Shown in pieces: positions 11,301 through 22,588 of a DNA stretch of 50,789 nucleotides (position 1 is its first letter; the number at the start of each line of letters is the position of its first letter). The notes under the pieces are model-generated. The model made no database searches, had not been told where the DNA came from, and saw nothing but the letters and a program-made list of their open reading frames with translations. Position numbers and translations under genes: made by a program. The stretch covers positions 34,632,233 to 34,683,021 of the forward strand of contig CM022672.1 of the NCBI GenBank assembly GCA_012295275.1, read 5' to 3'. This DNA is from Chrysomallon squamiferum. Its lineage: Eukaryota > Mollusca > Gastropoda > Neomphalida > Peltospiridae.

Positions 11301-11682
11301 CACAGTCTGGTTAGAACAGTAAATTATTTATGTATTCATTGTGAATATTTAGTAACACAGTCTCGTTAGAACAGTAAGTTATTTATATATTAATATCATT
11401 ATGACAATTCTTTAATACTCAGATATTGTTCATTTTCTTTGTTATAAACAACTGAAGCTGAGCTGAGAACAAAAAGTTTTGTAATATTTTAAGTTGCAAA
11501 CAAACGTAACCAAATATTTGTACAGGAAATTTTGTGAACTTGTGAACAAGTTTCACCGAGTAGTTTGCGCTGCATGCAACAGTTTAAACGTTACATTCAT
11601 ACAATATCATTTATAAGTGACACAAGATGATATTTCACATATAGTAATGTATACAATAGTATAAACTTTATAATCGCACAAG

Positions 11683-11688
11683 AATAAA
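11683..11688 (+). terminator. Candidate polyadenylation signal AATAAA
   Basis: A canonical AATAAA lies about 545 bases after the unit 1 stop in otherwise non-coding sequence. It is plausible but not proven as the 3' end. Confidence 0.3.
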
Positions 11689-11846
11689 GATTAATCTAAT
11701 TGCTATGAGACACAGAATGATGATTCAAGTAGCCTGATCAAGAGTACATTGTACAGATTGACACTAACCAGTTAGTAAAGATTTAATCAAACGAAACACA
11801 GTAAACTAAAACTATTACTTTGTTTATGTTCATCGCGGCCGCATAG

Positions 11847-11942
11847 CTGACACAGACCAGTTAGAAGAACTCATGAATTTATGTCAAAGATTAATAAACC
11901 AACAAGATGTAAATTATTATGATAAACATGAGTTTGTAAATG
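11847..11942 (+). CDS. Candidate isolated phase 1-1 exon, possible phosphatase juxtamembrane
   Basis: Ninety-six bases between an AG (CGCATAG) and GTATGT are open and protein-like, encoding DTDQLEELMNLCQRLINQQD and then VNYYDKHEFVN. The Leu-rich helix followed by a YYDKHEF element resembles the region before D1 of receptor tyrosine phosphatases, but I cannot assign it securely. It does not join in phase to the tail exon as drawn, so it may belong to an alternative transcript or be a remnant of a lost phosphatase part of unit 1. Confidence 0.35.
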
Positions 11943-12640
11943 GTATGTCATTATGAACTAAGTAAAATCAGTTCAGAGTGATTTGTTATGGCTGTATTGC
12001 GCTTCAAATAATAATCAGTGATGTTATAGTCTTAACAAATACAATTTCAGAATTATTCCCCGTAAAATCAAGTACACGACATTACATACATTTATTGACA
12101 GACGATTTCAAGTAAAGTAATATTTCTAATACAGACAAGATGGGTATGTGTGTTTAGTTCTCTTCTTTTAGTTTTAATTAATCAATCATATTAATTATTT
12201 ATCAGAACCGTTCTTTCATTAAAATATATTTTCTAAGAAGTTAAATTTGTGTATTTGTGCTTAAAGGTATGATGTGGACGAGTATGTATGAGTGTGCGTT
12301 GTGTATGTCTATATCTATATAAACAGAGAACACATAGACAGTTGTGCGCGCGGTTAAACACACACAGAGAGACATATACACACAAACATACACACACATA
12401 TTTATGTATATCCGCATAATGTGAGATGCTGAGAATTTGTAGAAATTTATACAACGTATTTTAAAAATTAATTTAAACAACAAAAAAAAAAGCATTCATC
12501 ATATTACATGAATACATTATCATTCTTTATAAACTTCATCTAATCATAAAAGATATTTGATTTGATTAAATCTTTAGACTAAAGACTTTAGTAATTAATA
12601 TGTCAAGTAGTTTAATTTGTCATTTGCATATTCTGTTTAT
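11943..12640. other. Intergenic sequence, no gene seen
   Basis: AT-rich sequence with short CA-type repeats around 12290-12400. The open frames on the minus strand are repeat translations. Confidence 0.5.
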
Positions 12641-12649
12641 TAGTATATA

Positions 12650-12865
12650 AAAACATACGTACATACATACATACATACACATACGTACATACATACACAC
12701 ACATACACATACATACATACATACATACATACATACATACATACATACATACATACATACATACATACATACATACATACATACATACATACATACATAC
12801 ATACATACATACATTCATAAACACATATGCATACACATACATACATATATACATACATACATAGA
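12650..12865. repeat. (CATA)n microsatellite
   Basis: About 200 bases of nearly perfect CATA repeats. Long minus-strand open frames (MYVC repeats) are artefacts of this tract. Confidence 0.95.
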
Positions 12866-13020
12866 TACGCGGTAACGTTGTTCGCCTTCGCAGTGTGGGC
12901 GGATGGGTGTCATACGTTCGAGTCTCGTCAGCGACATCTGACGTGTTTTGTGAGGTTTTCCTGCGCCAGTGCGTTCCCGAATATTATCTGTGTGCAGAGT
13001 CTTTTCAGACGTACATAAGA
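12866..13020 (+). mobile_element. tRNA-derived SINE-like element
   Basis: GC-richer sequence directly after the CATA tract contains a B-box-like CGTTCGAGTCT at about 12916-12926 and a degenerate A-box-like stretch (GCGGTAACGTTG) upstream at polymerase III promoter spacing. It is not a foldable tRNA gene. A SINE head fused to a simple repeat is the best reading; family unknown. Confidence 0.45.
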
Positions 13021-13176
13021 CTGTATATTCAGTCCTAAAATATCTACATATGTAGTGATTATGTTGATAAAAAGAAATACGTATGAATAGTGACATTGAA
13101 ATAGGAAGAGATTACTTTTCAATGGGAACACTCCGCCAGCTCGTTTCATACATGTACCCAGTCATGCGTGTCCTAG

Positions 13177-13756
13177 TTACGTGTTGTGAATCACATTAAG
13201 TGCTGAACTCTTAGCTTGAAACTTTTGTCTCGTTATAGAAGAGTCAACTGATCTGTTTTCACTACACTCGACCTAGTCCTCTGTTATGTCTGAAAGAAAA
13301 CTTATTGCAAAGTAAAAGATTATTTATCATTGTGCTGTTTGTTTCATATACCTTGGCGTATTAATAATACGTTTATATTACATTAAATACTTCAATTTTT
13401 ATTATTATTATTTATTTTATCGCATGAACAGTGACGGCATACCAATAGTTTGCGTCAATCGGTCTAGGTCAAACAATCCTCATAAATTAAACGATTTCGC
13501 ATTATGTATCTGTGTAAATACTAGACAGAATGCATATGAAAAGTATTCTTTGTATTGTGACCTAACTTTTGTACGAGTAAAACCTGTTTTAATTTAATAG
13601 AATTGCATTACTCTGTTCAAATCATGTTTGCTATGTAATTTGTACCAGTATATATCAGACTGTGTTTGCCTGTTCTCACTGGTGAGTCATGAAAACGAGT
13701 CTTGTATCAGCTCGCAGTTTTACTTCAGGTTTGTTTGTGTACGAAACATTTTCACT
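13177..13756 (+). promoter_or_regulatory. Duplicated upstream region of receptor unit 2
   Basis: Paralogue of 961-1538. It retains TGAGTCA at 13683-13689, 74 bases before the ATG, and a TATATATC at about 13649. The unit 1 TATAAA is not preserved at the same place. Function is inferred from position and conservation. Confidence 0.45.
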
Positions 13757-13835
13757 ATGGCTGGGTGCTGGATAAGTCTTCAGTTTCTAGTTTGTTCTTT
13801 GATTTTGCAGTCAGGAAAGACGACAGCTGGATATG
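13757..13835 (+). CDS. Signal-peptide exon of unit 2
   Basis: Encodes MAGCWISLQFLVCSLILQSG and then KTTAGY, paralogous to the unit 1 first exon, ending in phase 1 at GTAAGA. The open frame extends upstream, but the ATG matching unit 1 is the likely start. Confidence 0.75.
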
Positions 13836-13848
13836 GTAAGATATACAA

Positions 13849-13879
<31 letters not shown>

Positions 13880-14255
13880 TGTTGTTGTTCTTGATGTTGT
13901 TGCTGGTCATGTTGGTGACGGTACATGCTTAAAAGAATTAGACAAATCTGATACCAGGAATCTCTAACTGTAATTGTACTTTCCTGTATATGAAGCCTGT
14001 CTTCATTTAATTGAAGTAAGGACAGGATTTTAGTTTAAACGCCTGAATGCTGTTAGTAAAATATAAAAGAAAAATTTTATACAAGCAATAATTACTGTTA
14101 CTAAGCTGAAAATAAATTATTTTGTTTATTTAATAGCAAAACAGCTGCTATGTTGTCTTCATATCATAACCAGACCTGTAATTTAAAAGTGTTTTATAAA
14201 GTATACGTCACTTTAGCGTTTTCATTAGAAATGTGGATTTCCTGCACTGATTCCT

Positions 14256-14345
<90 letters not shown>

Positions 14346-14507
14346 TTGTATGTCTGTGTGTATGTAAATCTATGACCCGTTCGCTCTATTTCGTGTTTAC
14401 ATAAATATATATTTATTTTTCTGTTCAAACATCCGTGTTCTTTGTTGTACCCAAATTTAAACGCACAGTTGATGATGATGATGATGATGATTGTGATAAT
14501 AATAATA

Positions 14508-14560
<53 letters not shown>

Positions 14561-16310
14561 TAGCAATAAAAGAGGGACGTACGGATGGACAAACGGAAAG
14601 TTAACAAATTGACAGATCACATATAAGATTCAAAACCGTATAGACAATAAAAAGAACAGCAAGATAATTTTACTTCTCTCTCTTAAAGTGTGTTACTCTG
14701 TTATTCACAAATCAGACTGATAATATTTTTATCATTTTATAAAGTAGTTTAAGATAATCCTACTTCCTTATTTATTACACAGCGTGATGGCTGCAACGTG
14801 GATATGTTTTCGTTTTCTAGTCTGTTATTTGATTAAGTCTTAATGTTAATTTTTATTTTTCAAAGAGAAATCGTGTAGCAGGAAGATATAATATTTCAGC
14901 AGATATGAAAACCATTTCAAAATAGCGATTTTAATGTAAACAACCCGAGGTTTGGTTGCTATTTTCGTTTTTTAGTTTAAACACTGACATATGTATAGAT
15001 ATATATGTAATCGAAAAAGTTAATTTCACACACGTTCGCTACTGATGGCAATGAATACTAATTACTTAATTAACTATTTTAAATACTGACAGTAAATAAT
15101 AACCATTCATTCCTTATTTTTAATATAAATCTGCTGTTTACTTTTACGATGAAAATAAACAACATATTAATACAGTCTAACTACATTAATTCATTTTACT
15201 GTACAGACATGTAGAAAGGGTGGCTGTAAAAACTCCATCAGCGCTGTCACTGGTAGAAGAAATAATATTAATTATGATACAGAAATACAGCCATAACCAC
15301 TGAGATGTTTATCATTTCAACTGTCAAAGTTCAACAAAGTTAAATCTCTTATCATTACTTGAGCTAAAAATTATTGAATATTTTATGAGATGTGTAAAAT
15401 GTCGTGGAAATATTTTGAATATTATGCAGTAGGCCAGATATCTGATTTTATTTATTTATTTGTTTTGTGTGTTTGGGTGGATGGATGGAACGACGGACGT
15501 GTAGGTGTTTAATTACAAAACAATTTTTTTTATGAGAGCGCATATTTTATATATGAAGTACAGCAGATTAATTTTACTTCCTTGTTGATGGCTGCTATTT
15601 TGATGTTTTCTCTTTCTACTCATGAATCAGAAAAGAAATGAATATGAATGAGGAAAACAGTTTGAATGGTTAAGTGTTAGAGGTTTACTTTTGTGTTTTC
15701 TTAGTGGTGTTCTGTTTCTTTTGTTTTGTCGTTCTTGTTTTGTTTTTTATTGATTTTTATTTTATCCAGATTGGAGACAAACACAGAGAGAGACAGAGAA
15801 AGAAATAAAAAATCTGGGTTACTTGAGAATACTCTGTATAAAAGTGTAATAATGCATTATCCTAATGGTGAACCAAAAGTAATTATTGTCTTTAACCTAA
15901 TTGTGGTTTGTTTGTTTGTTTTCTTCTTTTTCGTTGTTTTTGTTGAATTTTTTCGTTGATTGTTTTTGGTTTTTGTTGTGTTTTTTTCTTCTGCTGCTTG
16001 TTATTTGATACAGTTTTGTTTTTTTTTTTGTTTTTTTGTCGTTGTTTTTCCTCTTTCTTTGCCTCTGTCTCTGTTTCGCCTCAGAAAGAATGTTTTAAAA
16101 TCTGAGTGGAAAACTAAATATTCAATTAAAGAACGTGATGTGTGAAAAGATAGTGAAACAAACATCTTGTTTAGTTACTGTGGAGTGTATTACTGCTATA
16201 AGACTATCTGTATATAATTGTATATGATGTTAATTATTTTACCATTTCCTCTATTAATAGACGATTATATGTATTAATATTACTTGTATTTATTGCATGA
16301 TTTTTTTCAG
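13836..16310. repeat. Unit 2 intron 1 with GA/CT and ATT tracts
   Basis: Contains (ATT)n at about 13850-13880, (CT)n at about 14262-14340 and (AAT)n at about 14503-14558. A T-rich stretch lies at 15700-16060. Segments near 13970-14110 match 20240-20380, the intron 1 copy of unit 3. No exon is seen. Confidence 0.7.
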
Positions 16311-16508
16311 TAAACGTAGCTTGGAATAAAAATGCATATCAAAATTGTTATGAATCGGGTTATGAAAATTTTGCTTCAAGAGGCGTTGATGGACAAACCA
16401 GTGGAGATTGGCATGTAGTGATACACACAGCTACAAACCAGTCTTACACGTGGTGGGAAGTAGATTTAGAGAAAACCTTACTTTATTCATGAAGTTAAAA
16501 TATATTTC
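16311..16508 (+). pseudogene. Frameshifted FTP exon 1 of unit 2
   Basis: The acceptor (TTTTTTTCAG) and the first 53 or so codons match unit 1 (NVAWNKNAYQ; SRGVDGQTSG; YTWWEVDL). One inserted base after the VDL codons then shifts the frame and a stop follows within seven codons. The expected GTAAGT donor has become GTACAC. Confidence 0.75.
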
Positions 16509-16930
16509 AGATATGACTGTACACACAGTACAAATATGTAATATTAAGTTATAGAACAAATTTTTTGTTTGTTAATTTTACACACAGATACAAACCAGTT
16601 GTTAGTGAGGAAACCAGAATGTGGGAAACACACAGATACTGTTTCCTTTTGTAGAGTTATACTCACAGCTACAAACCAGTCTTTTGTTGTATAACTATTT
16701 CTTCATGTTATACAAACCAGTCTTTTTATTAAGTTATTAGCTAAGTTTGTATATTATAATATTTCCATACAAACAGCCATTACTGATTTATTTATACACA
16801 CAGATACAAACCAGCCTTGTGGTGGGAAGTAGATTTTACACACAGATACAAACCAAAATGGGAACGAAAACATATTTTTATCCATGAAGTTAAAATCTAT
16901 TTCAGATATGACTGTAAGTGTGAATATTAA
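16422..16930 (+). repeat. Scattered copies of a short exonic motif and a second exon end
   Basis: The exon fragment (A)CACACAG-A/C-TACAAACCAG occurs at about 16422, 16579, 16661, 16793 and 16838, with partial copies at about 16628 and 16710. A second copy of the FTP exon 1 end (ATCCATGAAGTTAAAAT ... GACTGTAAGTGTGAA) lies at 16872-16925. The intervening pieces resemble sequence from 16980-17100. This is a patchwork, biological or from assembly. Confidence 0.7.
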
Positions 16931-17412
16931 ACTATGAAATACAATATGTAATATTAATTATAACAAATATTTTTGTTTGTTAATTTTAACTTTTAAGTGA
17001 GTGAGATGGAATGTGTCTTTCACGCTCTTTCCTCTTTGTTGTTGTTTTTGTTGTATAACTATTTCTTCATGTTATATTTTTATTAAATTAGCTAAGTTTG
17101 TATATGATAATATCATTTTTTTCATGAAATACATTTTTCTTTACAAGCATTTCTTTATTTCTTTCTTTACTTGTTTCATTATTTTTATTATTTTTAACTT
17201 TTTACAATATGTACTTAATTTTTATTATTTCTTCTGGTCATTCTTTTACGTTTGTTTGTTTTCTGTGCTGTACTTTTATTTCATTATTATTTTTAATAAT
17301 ATTATTTGAATTTATTTATAAAACTATGAAATAAACTGTATTTCATTATTTGGTGTGATGGTAGTCGTACTTGTATTATTGTAAGTATAACAATCAATTG
17401 TATCTAATTTAG

Positions 17413-17634
17413 TTAAATGGAGAAGAAATGGTGTACAGGTTTATGCTAACACTGCAGCGAGACAGTCTAACACAGGACATCTGTGTGGTACTGTTACTGG
17501 TAGAAAAGATGGAACTGATATTCCTGATATTGTGAACATCACTTGTAACGTCAACGCTAGATATGTGACTGTTTATCAAGGAACAGATAATGGACAGTCG
17601 ACAGCACTGGACTTTGTAGAAGTGGAAGTCTACG
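17413..17634 (+). CDS. FTP second half of unit 2
   Basis: A 222-base open phase 1-1 exon close to 3455-3676 of unit 1, with mostly conservative changes (for example IPDIVNITCN for the unit 1 [10 protein letters not shown]). The acceptor and the GTAATT donor are intact. Downstream intron sequence to 18700 is also paralogous to unit 1. Confidence 0.75.
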
Positions 17635-18529
17635 GTAATTCAACACAGAATTGATATTTGTCATTAATAATCAATATTCCTGTATTGCTTATTGCAATTG
17701 CAGGAGCTCAGTAGAAATGCAAAACATATAGAAAGTGTTATTAATAATGCAATGATAAAAAACAAAACAAGAAAAATCATTTAACTTACAACAATCGTGA
17801 GATGGCTGGTATCTGTTCACAATATATCATTTATATTTTTATTTCTAATTTGAATTTATTCTTAAATAATTATTGTGCTTTATTAAATATCTTTCACATA
17901 TTTGAATTTTGGAGATTTATCTTATTTCCTTTAAAATTCCGTTTTCTTATCAAATGATAACGACTTTTTCATTATCACAGAATTAAAACAAACACTGAAC
18001 ACGTACTTAGACATATTTCAGTAGGATGGAATTGAGGTTGTCTCCCATTTGTTATACACCTATCAACTAATGGACTCTAAGCAAACCTCTGTAATATTAG
18101 TGAAACAGTCACCGGATGAACACATTTATATACTGATATATGCTGTAATACTGCACTATAAACTACATTAGTCATTTATATATGCTAACTGTAACATAAT
18201 AATTCATATTATTCTTGTGTTGTGTAAATGGATGTGAATATATATTTCTGTTCATGTTTCTTTACTGTTAGTAGAGATTTCCTTAATTATTCACTAAGCT
18301 GACTGTGTAACAGATGGAAAGAAGAGATAATTATTGCATGCTAGGTAGAAGATGTATGACTACCACTTCATTCAGCCATGATGTGTGTTGCTATAGATGG
18401 GATGTGTAACAAATCGGAAGATACAGTTGTAAAAAGATACTTAATACTAATCCCTCCCTCTACCTTATAACACTTTTGCTTATGTATATATGTGTATATA
18501 TATATCTTTGTTTGCTCTTCCTTTTATTA

Positions 18530-18605
18530 TTATTTTTCTTCTTCTTCTTCTTCTTCTTCTTATTATTATTATTATTATTATTTGTTGTTGCTGTTGTTGT
18601 TGCCT
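18530..18605. repeat. (CTT)n-(ATT)n-(GTT)n compound microsatellite
   Basis: Compound trinucleotide tract in the intron before EGF1; in unit 1 the same site holds a pure ATT tract. Confidence 0.85.
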
Positions 18606-18718
18606 CTTCATAATTTGAATTAATTTATTGATACGTTTGACATATACTGTATGTTTCTTCTCTTCCAAATGTATGTAAATGATATTTAAATGTTTAAAAT
18701 ACTGTTCATATTTTTCAG

Positions 18719-18856
18719 TGTGTCAAACAGGATTTTACGGTTCTGAGTGTAACAAACTGTGTAACAGTCGTCATTGTCAGTCTGATTCGTGTCCTGCTGA
18801 GACAGGTTCTTGTAATGGAGGATGTCAGGCTGGATGGAGTGGAGTTGACTGTACAG
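18719..18856 (+). CDS. EGF module 1 of unit 2
   Basis: Nearly identical to 4485-4622 (one evident change, PADTG to PAETG), phase 1-1 with intact splice sites. It is the last receptor exon visible before the unit breaks off. Confidence 0.8.
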
Positions 18857-19677
18857 GTAACTAAATCATAACTACACAGTGATAATTTATAGAAATATTT
18901 TTCTAAATGTTTTTACACAACGTCTGGAGGGCGTTGGGGTGGGTTAATTGAACTGTACAGGTCCAATATCGAAGAATTTACAATACAGCTCAAGCGATAA
19001 AGAAAGAACAAATGACTGAACTGTTGCTAAGTTTTGCACTGTGTGTGTGGTGTGAGCAAAGGACACAGTGGTAGGAGGAGAAGTGTTCGCTCAAGTAAGC
19101 AAACAGTCAACTGTGCTCTGTCGGAGAAAATCCATGATGTGTGGAAACTAACACTGACTGTTCAACGTCTCCTAACAGTTAACTTGCATCTCCTTTCACT
19201 GAAAAATTAAGTAGCAGAATGAACTGACATCCCAACATTAAACAGTAATTTGTAGGTGATTTTCCAAAAATCTGGACACAGATGATTAATATGTTATCAA
19301 GCAGATTTTTTCTCGGAAAATTAACCAAAATATTTTTATTAACTGAGAATCCAGGTAATGAACTCGTAGATTCGGCTCAACTTTACAGTGCAGCAGTTAA
19401 TCATTGGACGCTGAGCAGTTCATCATGTGGTTTGAAAAGTAATTATTAGTCCATCTATCCGTGCTTTTGGGTGTTTTTTTAATTATTATTATTATTATCA
19501 TTGTTATAATTATTATTTTTAAAATAAATGTAGTCAATATTACCTGAAATGAATGTACGAAAATTATTTTACAGATTTATTATTATTTTGTTTTATTTAT
19601 TTTACTTTAATCCCTAGATAAGTGTTTTGAAAAGTAATTATTAGACCGTTTGGGTGTTTTCTAAATTATTATTATTA

Positions 19678-19690
<13 letters not shown>
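18857..19690. other. Duplicated intron after EGF1
   Basis: Parallels 4623-5300 of unit 1, then becomes ATT-rich at about 19480-19515 and 19665-19711. No EGF2 exon follows. Confidence 0.6.
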
Positions 19691-19712
<22 letters not shown>

Positions 19713-20589
19713 CATCAGTGTTGAACTTGATGTTGTTATGGTACATGCTTGAGAGAGTTAGACAAATTATATACCAGGAGGCGTGTTACGTTTCAGTAAA
19801 CATGAATACACATTTGAGAAGAGCAGCATGAATATAAATAGCTGGGATTTTTCTTTTCTTCTTGTTGTTATTGTTCAACAATAATAAAGAACAACAATAA
19901 TATAAATTAATTAATAATGTTTTAAACATACTAACCATTAACAACAATATTTTGAAGTTCACTAGTTCCTACTTCCTTTTCGTTTTATTATCTCGTGTCT
20001 TCTTTGATGTAAATCTGTATGTTTATTTTATTTAATTTTTTTTTTTTGGGTATAGCGTTATCAAAAGTATGATATGCAGGTTTGATGAGTTATTTGACAA
20101 TATAAACTTACATTTATAACAAATACTTACATTCACTGTTTCGAAGAAAAAACATTAGTGCTGAAAATGTCTATATAAATCTTCACTACAGCAAGTAGAA
20201 AACAAAACACTAGACATAATTATTTAATTGTAATAATATTTTCCTATCTATGAAGCCTTTCCTCATTTAACTACAGTCATGATTCGATTTTAGTTTAAAT
20301 GGATGAATACCGTTAGTAAAATACAAAAGAAAATAGTCGTACAAGCAATAATTCCTATAACAAGGTTGTTATTCCTACAAACAATATATTAACTTTGTTG
20401 CAGAGATAGTGTCATAATTACATGTATTACTATTACAGTAAATATAATAATTATGCACAGATATTATCATTATCATTATGAGCATTAATAACATCACTTA
20501 ACATCACTTATATAGCCAACTGGCATGTGAAATAGTAATGATAAGACAGGCATTAATGAACAATAATAATACATAATAATACATATATA
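19691..20589 (+). repeat. Third copy of receptor intron 1 sequence
   Basis: From about 19710 the sequence matches intron 1 of unit 1 (about 1750-2100) and of unit 2 (about 13900-14110). A third receptor unit therefore begins here without its signal-peptide exon and runs into the N gap. Confidence 0.6.
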
Positions 20590-20789
20590 NNNNNNNNNNN
20601 NNNNNNNNNNNNNNNNNNNNNNNNNNNNNNNNNNNNNNNNNNNNNNNNNNNNNNNNNNNNNNNNNNNNNNNNNNNNNNNNNNNNNNNNNNNNNNNNNNNN
20701 NNNNNNNNNNNNNNNNNNNNNNNNNNNNNNNNNNNNNNNNNNNNNNNNNNNNNNNNNNNNNNNNNNNNNNNNNNNNNNNNNNNNNNNNN
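20590..20789. other. Assembly gap (200 N)
   Basis: Exactly 200 N. To its left is receptor intron 1; to its right are phosphatase D2 exons. In an intact receptor gene many exons should lie between these, so missing or collapsed sequence is likely. The size is probably a placeholder. Confidence 0.97.
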
Positions 20790-21055
20790 TATGGTTTAGT
20801 CATAAGGCTTTATCATTGAAACTTTCCAAGGCATTTATCAGCTGTTGGTGTTGAATTTTTTTATGTAAACGTTTGTGTAAATTAGTCTTAGTACAGATTT
20901 ATATATACAGTGAATATTACTTCTAACTTTAGTCCAAGATATCTAAACAAGGATACTTGCTGACACCAGATCAAAAAGGCACCGAAGTAAGCTTCTGGAA
21001 ACTGGATACTGAAAACGACTCAAGAACAATTATAACTTTGTTGTCAAAAGGAAAA

Positions 21056-21152
<97 letters not shown>

Positions 21153-22588
21153 TTGTTTTTATTATTCTTAATTTAATACAGTGTAATGTATATTTATATC
21201 TAAATATGATTATTTCAAAAAGAAATCAAATCGTAAATCTGCGGTTAGTGTGATTATTTTCGTTTTGTTTTCAACACACAATCGCTTACCAACCTTGTAA
21301 AACTCGTAGCTATATTACAATAGCTTTTTAACAAATATAATTAATTATATTACAGCACAAATGGACAAATATTTTAGGTTAAACTCATCTTTATTATTAA
21401 ATTTATTGATACCATTCGTGGTTTTTCAGAATTTACAATTAAAATGTTTGTTTTTAACATTTCAGTTGAAAAGTGAAATGATTCCGTCTCCAGAAAATTC
21501 TGTACAACATGGTGAAACCACAATCACTGCTCTTAAAGAGACATCAGTCATACACGAGATAAACCAGAAGACGTTACAAGTTGAGACAAAGGTATCTTTC
21601 TGAATAGCAATTTATTTAATTCTTGTATCTCTTTGATAAAGGTAATTGCGCAGCATGATGTGTTTTATTCATTTCTTTGGTTGGAAATAGAACATAACCA
21701 TTACATAACACACACACATACACACACACACAAAACAAATATACATCTATATATAAATAGTAATTTGCGTTTTCTGTTTACTTAGAATATGCGTCTTTAT
21801 TAATTTCATATATTTATATCGTTTTACATAATCTTAAACAATATTTATGTTGTAATTAAGGGCAGTACGGAAAAACGAGAGATACAACATTTCTGTATTC
21901 ACGGATGGTTGCCAACCACTGACTCTGTCACACTGATAACCTGTCTGACAACAATCAGTGAACACATTCAAACACAACAGGAAAAAGGGAAGATACATCC
22001 TGTCACACTTATATACAGGTCAGTGGATTTGTTCTATTTCTTTTTAATAAATAATACGATTTAAAAAAGATACATTAGTTACTAAAATATATGAGAATGA
22101 AACTTCAAAGAATATATATTAATTATCTTACATACGGTAAAAATTAGCACACTGTGTTATTTTATAAAATGACGAGCTAAATGTTCAAGAAGCTGTTTCT
22201 AATAGTATTCTGTGTAATTTTTTACAGAGAAAGTGAAGCTAAAAACGCTCTAACTCTGTGTATCGCAAACAACATCTTGTCTGGTATTCGGCTCGATTCA
22301 GAAGTTGAGATATTCAACAATATTAGACGATTTCAGTCAGTGATTCCAAGCGTAGAGTTCACCAAGGTAAATACTGTTTTAAATAATTATTACTGATTGA
22401 AGAAAGCATTTAATAATCTAATGCTTATGCTGTTAGTGAATATTTCCATATTAAGCTGTGTACTAGAATGAAATATATTGTCTTTGTTTATTGTATTTCA
22501 GGATGACTTTACATTTTTATGTAACTTGGCTTTCATGAATCTTGAAGCATCTTCAGTTTATGCCAACTGCCCTTCATCGGAAATATGA
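20790..22588 (+). CDS. Receptor tyrosine phosphatase 3' part, D2 pseudophosphatase (unit 3)
   Basis: Five consecutive exons: 20933-about 21049, 21466-21591, 21861-22018, 22228-22366 and 22502-22588 (stop TGA 22586-22588). They encode the C-terminal part of a receptor PTP distal domain. Visible features are GYLLTPDQKGTEVSFWKL-x-TEN-x-SRTIITLL (the family GYI-x-Q-P-x-T-x-DFW and IV-x-L region), an IQHFCIHGW element (WP-D-G equivalent), and HPVTLIYRESEAKNA where an active domain has VHC-x5-R. The nucleophilic Cys and P-loop Arg are absent, so this domain should be catalytically dead, as many D2 domains are. The first exon has lost its GT donor. Splicing through it is doubtful, so this copy may be a pseudogene. 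The 5' part is lost in the N gap. Confidence 0.65.
21058..21150. repeat. (GA)n microsatellite
   Basis: About 90 bases of GA repeats directly after a phosphatase exon. In the paralogue at 33281-33397 the donor is followed by about 80 bases of spacer before its GA tract; here spacer and donor are gone. Confidence 0.95.

Larger units (their letters stand above)
13757..18856 (+). pseudogene. Receptor unit 2: truncated paralogue (signal peptide, FTP, EGF1)
   Basis: Exons are 13757-13835 (signal peptide), 16311-about 16508 (FTP first half), 17413-17634 (FTP second half) and 18719-18856 (EGF1). They have the same phases and order as unit 1. Compared with unit 1, FTP exon 1 has one extra base in the GATTTAG-GAAAACC region near 16471, which shifts the frame and brings a TGA at about 16492. 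Its donor is also altered and a scrambled copy of the exon end follows. EGF2-7 and the transmembrane exon are absent before unit 3 begins at about 19.7 kb. Either the unit is a pseudogene, or the assembly is damaged here. The other exons remain open, so decay would be recent. Confidence 0.65.

Noticed and set aside
12612-12858. Long minus-strand open frames rich in MYVC
   Set aside because: They are translations of the CATA microsatellite in all frames, with no splice or domain support.
20504-20803. Minus-strand open frame across the gap
   Set aside because: Most of it is N; it carries no information.
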